Below are positions 21,620-32,965 of a DNA stretch of 64,000 nt, one piece after another. The DNA is taken from assembly GCA_029747015.1 (NCBI GenBank), contig JAKOGI010002189.1:2501-66500 (forward strand). The letters run 5' to 3'. A model generated the notes under the pieces. The model was not told where the DNA came from and made no database searches. It worked only from the letters and a program-made list of their open reading frames with translations. The stretch comes from Carnegiea gigantea (lineage: Eukaryota > Streptophyta > Magnoliopsida > Caryophyllales > Cactaceae). Numbering within the stretch: position 1 is the first letter of the stretch; every line of letters starts with the position of its first letter. The position numbers and the translations under genes are program-made.

Positions 21620-23529
21620 TAAAGTGAGAGGAGGCAACCAACTATGGTACAGGGATAGTGGTTGCTCAAGGCACATGATAGGAGACATGTCAAACTTCCC
21701 CTCACTTACAGCCTTCGATGGAGGGAGTGTGGCATTTGGAAACGGCAAATCTTAGAAAATTATCAGTGTAGGTAAGATAGGTAAATCACTCTCTCACTCT
21801 ATTGATAATGTGTACTTGGTTGATGGGTTACAACATAATTTACTAAGTGTGTTTCAATTGTGTGATAGAGGTAATCATGTTAAATTCTCTTCAGATGAAT
21901 GCTTGATTACCAATGTTAATTCTGATAGTGTTGTGTTGAGGGAAAAGCGACATAACAATGTGTATAAAGTGTGTGTTCTTTCACTTCCCCAAAATCATTC
22001 GACTTGTTTAAGTGCTCTTGATGGCGATGCTACGCTTTGGCACAAGAGGCTAGGTCATGCAAGCCTTTCTCTTTTGAGTAAACTTGTTTTTAAGGACTTA
22101 GTAGTCGGACTACCTTTCATCAAGTACAATGATGATAAGGTGTGTGACGCTTGTGCTAGAAGAGAACAAGTTAGGGCTCCTTTCAACTCAAAGAACTGTG
22201 TTAGCACTTCCCAACCTCTTGAACTACTAAATGTTGATTTGTGTGGTCCTATGAGGATCACAAGTAGAGGTGGGAAGAGGAATGTGTTTGTTATAGTGGA
22301 TGATTACTCTCATTTCACTTCGACTTTATTTTTGGCATCGAAAGATGAATCATTTGAGAAGTTCCTTATGCTTCTCAAGAAAATTGAAAAGAGAGTAGGA
22401 CACTCATTGGTAAGTCTTAGGTCTGACCATGGCAAAGAATTTGAAAACTCGAGTTTCATTGATTATTGTAATGAACATGGTGTAGATCACAACTTTTCTA
22501 CCCGCAGAACACCCCAATAGAACGGGGTGGTAGAACGTAAAAATTGTACTCTAGAAGACATGAGTAGGACTATGCTTGTTGCTAGTGCTCTTCCTAGACA
22601 CGTTTGGGCAGAGGCGCTGAATACATGGCATTACATTATTAATAGGTGCATGATCAGACTTATACTCAATAAGACTCCCTATGAACTTTTCAAAGGACGA
22701 AAACCCAATATTATGCACCTAAGGGTGTTTGGTTGCAAATGCTATGTGAACAATAATGGGAAGGAATCCTTGGGAGAGTTAGACCCCAAAAGTGATGAGG
22801 CCATATTCTTAGGGTACTCCTCCCACAATAAGGCATACAAAGTGTTTAACAAAAGAACCTTGTGTGTTGAGAAGAGTGTGCATACATTGTTTGATGAGAC
22901 TAGCTCTATGGTTGAGCATGATACACAGGATGAAGAGTTTGAACTTGGTCTTGTAAGAAAAGACCTCTTACTTACTCAAAGCTCCATAGTTGACAAAGGT
23001 AAGGCTCCTAAAGGTGAACCAAGTCCTAGAATTGATAATTTGGAAGGTGGACAGGGAGGAAACCAGTCAGAGGGAAGCATTGCGAAACCTGAACAGAACC
23101 AGCCCACTCAACCCAATTATTCTCGAACTGATATGGGAACATGCACCAGAACAGTTCCAGAACCTGTTTCACCAGGTACTCAGAAGAGATTGATTCTGAC
23201 TGCGTTACTGTAAGAGGAGCTTCATCAATTTGAAAAGAACAAAGTCTGGCACCTTGAACTAAAGCCTAAGAACAGGTCGATAATTGGCACCAAGTGGGTG
23301 TTCAAGAACAAACTGGATGAGTTCAGAATAGTCACTCGGAACAAGGTCGGGCTGGTGGTTCAAGGTTACAACCAAGAAGAGGGAATCAACTGTGCAGAAA
23401 CATTTACACCTGTTGGAAGGATCGAGGCCATCTGCATTTTGGTGGCCTTTGCAGCTCACATGGAGATTAAGCTGTATCAAATGGACGTCAAGAGTGCATT
23501 CGTCAATGGATACCTTAAGAAAGAGGTAT
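21620..23529 (+). pseudogene. Sirevirus A1 pol: protease, integrase, truncated reverse transcriptase
   Basis: The protease site DSGCSRHM appears near 21655. The integrase region follows: LWHKRLGHASL (zinc-binding pre-integrase part), VDLCGPM, VIVDDYSHFTS, SDHGKEFENSSF, a stop where the next codons read NGVVERKN, and VFGCKCYV. The reverse transcriptase begins at about 23210 ([37 protein letters not shown]) but ends at about 23529, before the catalytic YxDD block. The protein cannot polymerise. Several stops are single transitions. Confidence 0.85.
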
Positions 23530-23973
23530 TATGCTGGATTCTTGGTTAATAGAAAAAGCACCTCAGGTATGGCTCATTTTCTTGGGCCCTGTTTGGTCTC
23601 TTGAGCAAATAAGAAACAACACTTTATTGCCATGTCCACAGCAAAAGCCGAGGATGTAGAGACTGCTTTTTGTTGTGCTCAATTGTTGTGGATAAGGCAA
23701 CAACTCAAGGACTTTTCTATTGACATGGGATGCATTCCTATATTTTGTGATAATACAGGTGCAACCAACATTGGCAAAAACCCATGTCAACATAAAAGGA
23801 CTAAGCATATTGACATGCGTCATCATTTTTTGAGAGATAATGTTGAAAAAGGCTTAATTTCAATAAATTTTTGTGCCACTAATAAGCCAATTGCTGACAT
23901 CTTTAACAAAACACTGAGTAGAGAGCAGTTTGAGAGGAATAGACTTGAATTGGATATGACTAAAAGAACTTGA
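23530..23973 (+). pseudogene. Sirevirus A1 RNase H
   Basis: AGFLVNRKSTSGMAHFLGPC starts the domain directly after the deleted reverse transcriptase. AMSTAKAEDVE, IFCDNTGATNI, TKHIDMRHHFLRDN and IADIFNKTLSREQFERNRLE follow, which is the standard Copia RNase H order. The domain degrades the RNA strand of the hybrid during copying. Confidence 0.88.
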
Positions 23974-24509
23974 GCATGCTTGTTTAACCCCAATGATTGA
24001 CTAGCTAAGGGTTGTTAGGCCAAATAAATTGTCACAATGGATGCATTCAATTTTTGTGCTTTTACTGGCATATGTGTGGAATATAACATGCTAACACTCA
24101 TTGAGTCTACTGATATTGCCCGTAGTGTCCTGAGGCATTGAACGTTTAACAGTAAGAACAGGCTCTAGGAACAAACTCGACAATTATTTGTATCATGTGC
24201 TAACAAAGTGGCGTTATTAAAGGAATGTTGGAAACCAAAATTCTCTTTTTCATTACACCTAACCTATAATTTATACCATACCTAGTGTAAGGATGTGCTG
24301 CATACAAAAACATTCTCTCTTCAAGAAGGGCCGAAATAAACTCCCCCATAAACTCCCTCGATTTTCAGGCCACCCATGCTCACCATTAAATCCCTCCACT
24401 CTCTCTCTCCATAATCCGTCCATCCCTATCTCTCTCTCAAAGACCCGATTTCCTTCTCCTTCCTTAAACCCACTTCAATCTCAACTCCAAAACCTCCCAA
24501 ATTCTTAAG

Positions 24510-26273
24510 ATGGCAAGAACTCGTGGTGGTCAAGCATCCTCCAAGCGCAAGACTTCTCACCCAAGATCACTACGAGACCAATTATCAAGAAAAAGGGGCA
24601 GAATTGGGATGAGTTCTGAGAGAATATCATCGGCACCTTCATCGCCACAAATGATCTCGATTGGTATGGAAAACCCTCCCTCACCTTCTTTTTCGATTAC
24701 TCCCTCTATTTTTGGGTTTTTGAAGAGTTTGAACTTAAGATCAGTAGACTTAAACCCTGATATAGTACCTTTGGTACACCCAATTATGGGTTGGCAGATT
24801 GTGATGTATGACCCGGCTATGGCCAAGTCTAGATTAAGGGGGAATGAGGGCGAATCTTTTGGGAGTTTAAGGATTATGATTTTGGGCATGTTAATAAGGA
24901 ATTTGTTATTGAAGATGCTGAGGATAGTGATGAGGATGAACTAATTTTTCGGTTCAAACGAACTGGTCCAATCAAGCCCCAAACCACAACCAAACCGACC
25001 TTTAAATGCCAAAGAAAGACCACCACCTCACCCAATGTACTCCTTACTGCATCCTTATCACGACCTCGAATTCGAAGTTCGGGTCCTCTTACTGTGCTGC
25101 CCCTGCCAGAAGACAGAATTGACAACCCTATCAATAAGAACCAACTGGCCCTGAAATCCTCCAAAACACCCCTCAAACCAGTTCCATCCAAGAAACCCGC
25201 CTGAAAATGGGCTGCCCTAGACAAATATCTGAACTGGTTGAAGAATCTAATGCACCCAAGAAGAAGAAAATTAGAAAAACTACGACACTTGCTGAGAGAT
25301 ATGGGCATTTTCTCCAGAAATTTATGGTTCGGGAAAGGTAGTTAAGGTATCATACTTTCAGGAATAAGGGCTAGGGGTATTCTTAGAAAAGTTGGAAGCT
25401 CAGGGATGATTAGACCTCTTTACAGATACTAAGAGAGGATGTTCGGTTCCAGACTTTGCTGAGTTCTATGTGAACTGTGTTGTCAATAATAAAGTGGTGA
25501 CAAGCAAAGTTAATGATCATGACCTACGATTTGATGCTAAGAAGTTAGGTGAGTTACTTGGGGTTTCCTCCAAAGGTTTTGATGCGCATGTGCAAGAGGA
25601 CAAGTGCGTCTTAGGTGAAGAACGACTGTTGAAATAATTGACCCAGAAGCTAGCCCAAAAACTCCATCTGACTGTGTCCCAGTCTGTGAGAAAGGGGGAA
25701 ATGATGCCACTGCATTGACTATTATTTTGGTTTATGATTAAGAATACTGTTCCCCGAGATTAGGGACGTAACCTTGCTGATCACATGGACATGTGCTACA
25801 CTGATTTGTTGGATAGGGGTGAGCAAATTAACTTGCCCGCAATCATGAATAGACATATTGGGAGAATTGCCAATGCATCGAAGGATCATGACATGGGGTA
25901 TGGGTTCTTGCTGACGTCAGTGTTTAAGAAGCTTGGGATTCTCTTTTAGAAAAGAATAGGCTTTCAGCTCACTGATAAGATTGGCAACAGCATGTTGATT
26001 GGGTGTGGTTTCAAAGTGACAACAGGTGGCAGTGCAACTTCAGAATAAGGGCTCCAAACACCACTTGGACCTATTCCCAGTGAACCCTCCACATCCAGCG
26101 CTCCTACAATTGGTACACTATTACAGGACCAGATCACATTGAAGGGGAAGATAGCTAAAGTAGAGCAGGCGCTTACAGAGGAAAAGGCTCTCAATGCCAA
26201 ACGTCACGCGAATCTACTGAGTGCCCTTCTTCCCCTTGCAGCCAAATTCCCTCCTCCACCTTCCTCTACCTGA
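24510..26273 (+). pseudogene. Sirevirus A1 env-like ORF, broken
   Basis: Starts MARTRGGQASSKRKTSHPRS, a basic, Ser/Arg-rich opening usual for the extra 3' ORF of Sireviruses. The middle (about 25300-25900) is a stop-ridden copy of the 'putative plant transposon protein' domain. The C-terminal end (about 26034-26273) reads as one frame with a coiled coil (LLQDQITLKGKIAKVEQALT) and a Pro-rich end before TGA. The role of this ORF in plants is unknown; env-like is a positional name. Confidence 0.65.
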
Positions 26274-26550
26274 ACCTATTCCTTTCCCTGTTTCTAATAC
26301 TATTTTTCAAACACTTGGTTATATATGTGACTACTAATGGTTTATGGCTGTTTTTGGATGGTTAATGCATTTACGCTATAACTGTGCTTGTTGCATGTGT
26401 TATTTGTTTGTGTGTGACTCGGATGGCCAATATCATTACTGCACCATATACTTGAATGTATCACTGTTATTTTCCGTATTACCGCTTTGGTGGTGATTGC
26501 ATCCACATTGGATTTCAACTTCCAACCTCCTCATCCTTTTTGATGATGTC

Positions 26551-26562
26551 AAAAGGGGGAAG
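26551..26562 (+). promoter_or_regulatory. upstream polypurine tract copy
   Basis: AAAAGGGGGAAG in the noncoding 3' region, about 180 bp before the tract that borders the LTR. Multiple polypurine tracts are a Sirevirus trait. Confidence 0.7.
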
Positions 26563-26729
26563 ATGGATATGACCTTGCTTCAATTAATTTGCCTAGTTGA
26601 AGTTGACCTCTTAACTCTTGTTTTCTCTCTAGTGTGAGGGTGGATAACTATTTTAGCACTAATGTATGCTTGCCCTATCTCACTATTAATTGTCATTGAT
26701 AACTTACGGTCATTTGGTTTGTCATCATC

Positions 26730-26743
26730 AAAAAGGGGGAAAT
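26730..26743 (+). promoter_or_regulatory. polypurine tract next to LTR
   Basis: AAAAAGGGGGAAAT directly precedes the LTR start TGTTGCC, the primer for plus-strand synthesis. Confidence 0.85.
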
Positions 26744-28121
26744 TGTTGCCCTAATTAATGTGTAAGATTTTGATGATGACAATCCAAATGAACTAGTTAA
26801 TATGTTGTACTTGAGATTAGGTGTTGTGCTTGAGTTGAGTGTTAAGACAGGTTCTAGAAGAATACTTGGAGCAGTTCGAATGAGCGCGGAGCATCAAAGT
26901 CGATACATGCACAAGAAGTCCAGCTGATAACAAGAGTCTAAGAATATTGCCTCAGAACAGTTCTGAGCGTGGAGCATGGAACATCAAAATCATATCCAAG
27001 GAGTTCAGCTGATAACAAGAGTCTTAGGCTTAGCATTGATTTTATTTTTTAGATTCTTGTTAATATGCTAATTAGAAGGCCTTGACTTAGCATTTGCTTT
27101 GAAATGTTTTTAAGTACTTTAGAACACTGCCTCAGAACAGTTCTGAGAAGTCAGGTCTGCGTTGTTCTGACGTCAAAGACAAAAAATGATTTTCAAGATT
27201 TGAGAATGATTTTTTTACGGGCGATTTTCTTGAAAATAATTAGGATTAATTTCCCTGTGTCAGTTAGATCTAAAAAGATTTTCTCTTTAAAGATAATGTT
27301 GAGAGATTTCTCTGTAGAATCTAAAAAGGTTTCTTCCCTTAAAAAATACTTTTGAAAGATCCTTGAAAGATTTTATCCTATCTTTTAAGGGAAGAATATC
27401 AAGTGGAGAAATTGTGAGGAGCTTGGCTGCTAAGTTATTAAGTGGGCGTGGAATTCTCTTTGCCCTACTCATGCACCATATGCACCACACTACTTAAGTC
27501 TCCTCATCCTCTAGTTTTTCTTAAGGTTTTCTAAGGGTTTAAAATTGTCTTTGTGAGTCTGAATTTTCTGAGAGAAAACCTTCAAAGAGAGTGCTAAATC
27601 GAGTCTTTCATATTGGCATAATAGGGATTGTATTATACCTTACATTCAGCTTGTCTAGAAGCATTCAAGTAAGGCATCTTGTTGTTTCTTTTTTCATCAT
27701 TGAATCAAGAAATTGTCCAAGTCTTAGGAGACGTTGGACGTGGTCTCCTAGGAGATGTTGGACGTGTTGTCTAAGCCATTGGTTATGGTCTCTTAGGAGA
27801 CATTGGACGTGGTGTCCGTGTGACTAGAGTCTCGGGGTAGAGTAGTTACGTGTGTTACGTATGTAACGAATTCGGCCCATTTAGTGAAAGTATTGCTGAA
27901 ATCCTACAGTGATAGGTTGTGGTTTTTACACCTCAGTTAGGCCAGAGGTGGTTTTCCACGTAAAAATGTTGTGTCTCCTTTACTATTTCCGCAATTATAC
28001 TCGTTTCTGCTTTACTGCAAACATGCATTCCAAACAGTTTTACGAGTGTTTTGAGAAAAACGAAAAAACTGGTGGACACAATTTACCCCACTCTTGTGTC
28101 CTTGTGTGAGTAAATCTAAGA
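26744..28121 (+). repeat. Sirevirus A LTR, second copy (shared by A1 and A2)
   Basis: 1378 bp, TGTTGCCCT... to ...ATCTAAGA. It serves as 3' LTR for A1 and 5' LTR for A2. It lacks the terminal CA of the first copy. Confidence 0.9.
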
Positions 28122-28179
28122 AGTGGTATTAGAGCAGAGCTCTCGTAGTTAGGTTAACACCTTGAGAGATCCTGAAAAG

Positions 28180-29934
28180 ATGAATGCTCCACAAGGAATT
28201 CTGGAGGGTCAATCTATGACTCGACCACCATACTTCAATAGACAACACTACAACTGGTAGAAGAATCGTATAGAGAACTACATTCAGGCTGATGACTATA
28301 AGCTATGGATGATCATTGTGAATGGTCCTTACATTCCAATGAAGACCACGGAAGATGGCAAAACCGTTGCTAAAAAGCCAGAGGAGTTCGACTCAGAGGA
28401 TTGCAAAAAGATGGAGAAAAACGCTACGACTAAGAAGCTACTGTACTTTAGCCTTGGACCAGATGAGTAAAGTCGGATCTCAGAGTGTGAGTCCACAAAA
28501 GAAATATGGAATGCTCTTCGTGTGGCTCATGAAGGAACTAACCAAGTTAAGCAATCCAGGATCGAGCTGCTGGTGAGAAAGTACGAGTTGTTCGAAATGA
28601 GCGACAAAGAGACGATAATGGATATGTACACTCGTTTTACTCACATCACCAACAAGCTGAAATCGTTGGGAAAATCCTTCACCACTGAAGAATTGGTGAG
28701 AAAGATCCTGCGATTTTTGCCTCAGTCATGGGAAACGAAAGTCGTAGCCACCCAGGAAGCAAAGAAGATGAATGAGATCACATTGGATGAGCTCATTGGG
28801 AATCTTCAGACATATGAGTAAAGGAAAAGTGCCCAGGTGAAGAAATAAGTACAGAGAGATCGAGGCCTTGCTCTAAAAGCTTTAGAGAGTGATGATTCGG
28901 ACCTGGATTTTGAAAAGATAGCCATAGTGACTCGAAAGTTCAAGAAATTCTTCAAGAAGGCTGAAGGCAATATCAAGAAAGGAAGTACCAGGAAGCCATG
29001 GAATAGTAATTATGATAAGTTTTCAAGATGCTTCAGATGTGGAAAACCCGATCACATTGTGAAGAATTGCCCCACACAGAAGGAAGAATACAGGTCAGAA
29101 CAGTTCTGAAGCCATGGCAAGAGGTCGCAACAGAGCAGCTTCTCAAAGCGTTTCGCTAAGGCAATGATAGCAGCCTAGGGTGAAAGTTCAAAGGAGGAAG
29201 AGGACTCCCAAGAGGAAGAAGTTGTAGAAGCCCTCATGGCTGGAAGCGAGTCTGAATCAGACCTTGAATTAGTTGAAAGCTTGTCCCAACTCAAGGATAC
29301 GGTACGTGGTTTTAGCAAAGCTAAAGTTGTGAAATTATTATTTGCCATAATGAATGAGTGTGAGACAATAATTGTTGAAAATTACATGCTTAAAGATGTC
29401 TGTTTCGAATTAAAAAAAGATGTTAGAATGCTTAAACGGAACAAACTAGAACTTGAACATGTAAATGAAGTTCTCAAATGTGAAAAACCTATGGCAGAAG
29501 AAGAGGCCCTTGCCCTATGTAAAGATCTTGACACACTTAAGGACGTTATGAACATAAGAGAGGAAGTATTTAACACTGATCTCTCTAGGCTGAAAAGTGA
29601 GTTCTTAGACCTGAAACTCAGACTTGAATCTCTGGTGAGTGAAAACAACCAGCTGCTTGAAAAGGCTCATAAGACCGAATCTAACCTTGCTGAGAATAGG
29701 CGCTGGAACAGTTCTTCTGAAGCGCTTGACTGGCTAAATACTCACTATAGCCGAAACAAAAAGGGACTAAGATGGGTGAATAGGTGTGTTACTAAAGCAG
29801 TTAACAAAAAATATGTTGGACATCAAAAAAATATAATCTGTTTTCACTGTGAAAAAACTGGTCATTATCGCTATGCTTGTCCTTTGAGAAAAAGAGTCAT
29901 GGAGAGAAACTCATTGTATGTTAAACAAGTATAG
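28180..29934 (+). pseudogene. Sirevirus A2 gag, broken
   Basis: Parallel to A1 gag, with ATG at 28180, QGILEGQS, ESTKEIWNALRVAHEGTNQV, CFRCGKPDHIVKNCPTQKEE, the same coiled coil, and an intact second knuckle CFHCEKTGHYRYAC. Stops at 28250 (TAG), 28468 (TAA), 28819 (TAA) and others break it. It lacks the small duplicated insertion present in A1 near 20360. Confidence 0.85.
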
Positions 29935-29981
29935 ATTAGAAAAGACGACTTAACCTCTATGTTAAAGAAAATGAGACCCAA

Positions 29982-31899
29982 GTGGATCTGGGTTCCCAAG
30001 ACAAACACTTAGCTGTTTTGCAAGCTAAAGTAAGAGGAGGCAACCAACTATGGTACTTGGATAGTGCTTGCACAAGGCACATGATGAGAGACATATCAAA
30101 CTTCCTCTCACTTATAGCCTTCGATGGAGGGAATGTGGCATTTGGAAATGGCAAATCTGAGAAAATTATCGGTGTAGGTAAGATAGGTAAATCACTCTCT
30201 CACTCTATTGATAATGCGTACTTGATTGATGAATTACAACATAATTTGCTAACTATGTCTCAATTGTGTGATAGATGTAATCATGTTGAATTCTCTTCAG
30301 ATCAATGCTTGATTTTCAATGTTAATTCTGGTTGTGTTGTGTTGAGGGGGAAGCGACATAACAAAGTGTACAAAGTGTGTGTTCTTTCACTTCCCCAAAA
30401 TCATTTGACTTATTTAAGTGCTCTTGATGATGATGCTATGCTTTGGCATAAGAGGCTAGGTCATGTAAGCCTTTCTCTTTTGAATAAACTTGTTTTTAAG
30501 GACCTAGTAGTCGGACTACCTTCCATCAAGTGCAATGATGATAAGGTGTGCGATGCTTGTGCTAGAGGAAAACAAGTTAGGACTTCTTTCAACTCAAAGA
30601 ACTGTGTTAGCACTTCCCAATCTCTTGAACTACTACATGTTGATTTGTGTGGTCCTATGAGAATCACAAGTAGAGGTAGGAAGATGTATGTGTTTGTTAT
30701 AGTAGATGATTACTCTCGTTTCACTTCGGCTTTATTTTTGGCATCGAAAGATGAATCATTTGAGAAGTTTCTTGTGCTTCTCAAGAAAATTAAAAAGTGA
30801 GTAGGACACTCATTGGTAAGTCTTAGGTCTAACCATAGAAAAGAATTTGAAAACTCGAGCTTCATTGATTATTGTAATGAACACGATGTAGATCACAACT
30901 TTTCTGCCCCCAGAACTCCCCAACAGACATGGCTAGGACTATGCTTGTTATTAGTGCTCTTCCTAGAAACTTTTGGGCAAAGGCGTTGAATATATCGTGT
31001 TACTTTATTAATAGGTGCATGATCAGACCTATACTCAACAAGACTCCCTATGAACTTTTCAAAGGGTAGAAACACAATATTATGCACCTAAGGGTGTTTG
31101 GTTGCAAATGCTATGTGAACAATAATGGGAAGGAATCCTTGGGAAAGTTAGACCCTAGAAGTGATGAGGCCATAGTCTTAGGGCACTCCTCCCACAGTAA
31201 GGCATACAAAGTGCTTTACAAAAGAACATTGTGTGTTAAGGAGAGTGTGCATGCATTGTTTGATGAGACTAACTCTGTGGTTGAGCATGATACACAGGAT
31301 GAAAAGTTTGAACTTGGTCTTGTAAGAAAAGACCTCTCCCTCACTCAAAGCTCCATAGTTGACAAAGGTAAGGCTCTTGAATGTGAACCAAGTCCTGCAA
31401 CTAATAATTTTTAAGTTGAGCAGGAAGCAACCCAATCAGGGAGAAGCATTGTTGAACCTGAACAGAACCGGCCCACTCAACCTAATTATTCTCGAACTGA
31501 TATGGGAACACGCACCAGAACAGTTCCAGAACCTGTTTCACAAAGTACCCAGGAGAGATTAATTCTGACTGGGTTATTACAAGAGGAGCTTCATCAATTT
31601 GAAAAGAACAAAGTCTGGCACCTTGAACCAAGGCCTAAAAATAGATCGAATAATTAGCACCAAATGGGTGTTCAAGAGCAAACTGGATGAGTTCGGAGCA
31701 GTCATTTGGAACAAGGCCAGGCTGGTAGTTCAAGGTTACAACCAAGAAGAGGGAATCGACTATGAAGAAGCATTTGCACCTGTTGGAAGGATCGAGGCTA
31801 TCCGCATTTTGGTGGCCTTTGCAGCTCACATGGAGATCAAGCTGTATCAAATGGACGTCAAAAGTGCATTCGTCAATGGATACCTTAAGGAAGAGGTAT
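29982..31899 (+). pseudogene. Sirevirus A2 pol: protease, integrase with local deletion, truncated reverse transcriptase
   Basis: The protease site reads DSACTRHM (A1: DSGCSRHM). The integrase zinc part (LWHKRLGHVSL) and VDLCGPM, VIVDDYSRFTS are present. At about 30921 some 40 bases are missing relative to A1, removing the segment around the third catalytic acidic residue. The reverse transcriptase ends after [12 protein letters not shown] at the same joint as A1, without the catalytic core. Confidence 0.85.
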
Positions 31900-32053
31900 T
31901 ATGTTGGATTCTTGGTTGATAGAAAAAGCACCTCAAGTATGGCTTATTTTCTTGGACCCCGTTTGGTCTCTTGAGCAACCAAGAAACAACACTTGGTTGC
32001 CATGTCCACAGCAAAAGCCGAGTATGTAGCGGCTACTTCTTGTTGTGCTCAAG
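31900..32053 (+). pseudogene. Sirevirus A2 RNase H, first third only
   Basis: [20 protein letters not shown], then MSTAKAEYVAA and CCAQ, then the similarity to A1 stops. The continuation after the MITE comes from another Sirevirus family. Confidence 0.8.
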
Positions 32054-32059
32054 GTAAGG

Positions 32060-32283
32060 CTAGAGTTAGAAAAGTTTGATTCGACACAATAATTGGACCT
32101 GAACTTGACCTGAAGTTAACGAACCTAACCTATTTCGACTTGAAATTGACACGATTTGACCGTTTAGCTTGAAAATATGTTATTTTTCAGTTTTGAGTAG
32201 ATCTAAACTATTGACAAGGCTGACACCAAATTAACCTGATTATTAAATAGGTAAACCCGAGCCGACCCATTACCCAACTTTAG
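32060..32283. mobile_element. MITE-like insertion at the Sirevirus joint
   Basis: 224 bp starting CTAGAGTTAG and ending with the inverted CTAAAGTTGG, noncoding. TAAGG occurs immediately before (32055-32059) and after (32285-32289), a plausible target duplication. Removing it restores contiguity of an RNase H frame. Confidence 0.6.
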
Positions 32284-32445
32284 ATAAGGCATCACTTTAT
32301 TAGAGATCATGTCGTACGAGGTGATGTAACCTTAGAATTCGTTCCCATTGAAAAACAACTTGCTGATATATTCATTAAACCATTGAATGAAGAGTAATTC
32401 AACTTCATTAGAAGAGAATTAGGAATGATAAATCTAGACGCTTAA
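32284..32445 (+). pseudogene. Sirevirus B RNase H C-terminus
   Basis: Frame gives IRHHFIRDHVVRGDVTLEFV, then EKQLADIFIKPLNEE, stop, FNFIRRELGMI, the end of a Copia RNase H. It differs from A1 at the same place (NVEKGLISINFCATNKPIAD), so it derives from a different Sirevirus. Confidence 0.8.
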
Positions 32446-32965
32446 ATTAAGGAGATTAATATCTTATTTACGTTTTGTTTTAACAAGTTTGTTAAGGCAT
32501 GAAACATGTACGATGGCTAAAGGAGTTAGGGACTTTATTCTACACTCATTTTAGTTAGAGGTAAGATAATCTCTAAACTTATATGTGATTATAGAAATTT
32601 CAAGGCATTTTAATCCTTGACTCCAATTATTTGATAATTGGTAGTTATAGATGAATATTACAAACAATTAATTCTAAATTTCCTCAAATAAATTTCATAT
32701 TTTCAAAGATTACTTTGAGTAAAATGGTTTATGTCCTTAAACAAGGTTTATTTACCACTTGTTACCATCGAGAAGTTATTGCACATGCTTTCACTGGCTC
32801 AACCCCTTACTATCAAAGTAGGCCCACTTGTTATATTTCGATCCTATCAGTTGTCCTTTTTCTCATTCTTATCATCTCCTTCTCTGAAAATGCATCTCTA
32901 AATAAAAAAGAAACCCTAACTGCTATTCTCTTCATACTTTCTCTCTTTCAAGCCATTTTGCTACT
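32446..32965 (+). other. Sirevirus B spacer between pol and env-like ORF
   Basis: AT-rich, no supported gene. The analogous spacer in A1 is 23974-24509. Confidence 0.5.

Larger units (their letters stand above)
18304..32053 (+). mobile_element. Tandem Sirevirus (Ty1/Copia) array: LTR - A1 - LTR - A2 (truncated)
   Basis: Two LTRs (18304-19683, 26744-28121) each stand before an internal region with the same Copia order: gag with zinc knuckles, protease, integrase, partial reverse transcriptase, RNase H. A1 continues with an env-like ORF and doubled polypurine tracts, the marks of Sireviruses. A2 ends abruptly at about 32053 inside RNase H, and no third LTR of this family follows. The array lies in the sense direction in PMT exon D. 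Such LTR-internal-LTR-internal arrays arise by unequal recombination between LTRs of related copies. Confidence 0.85.
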
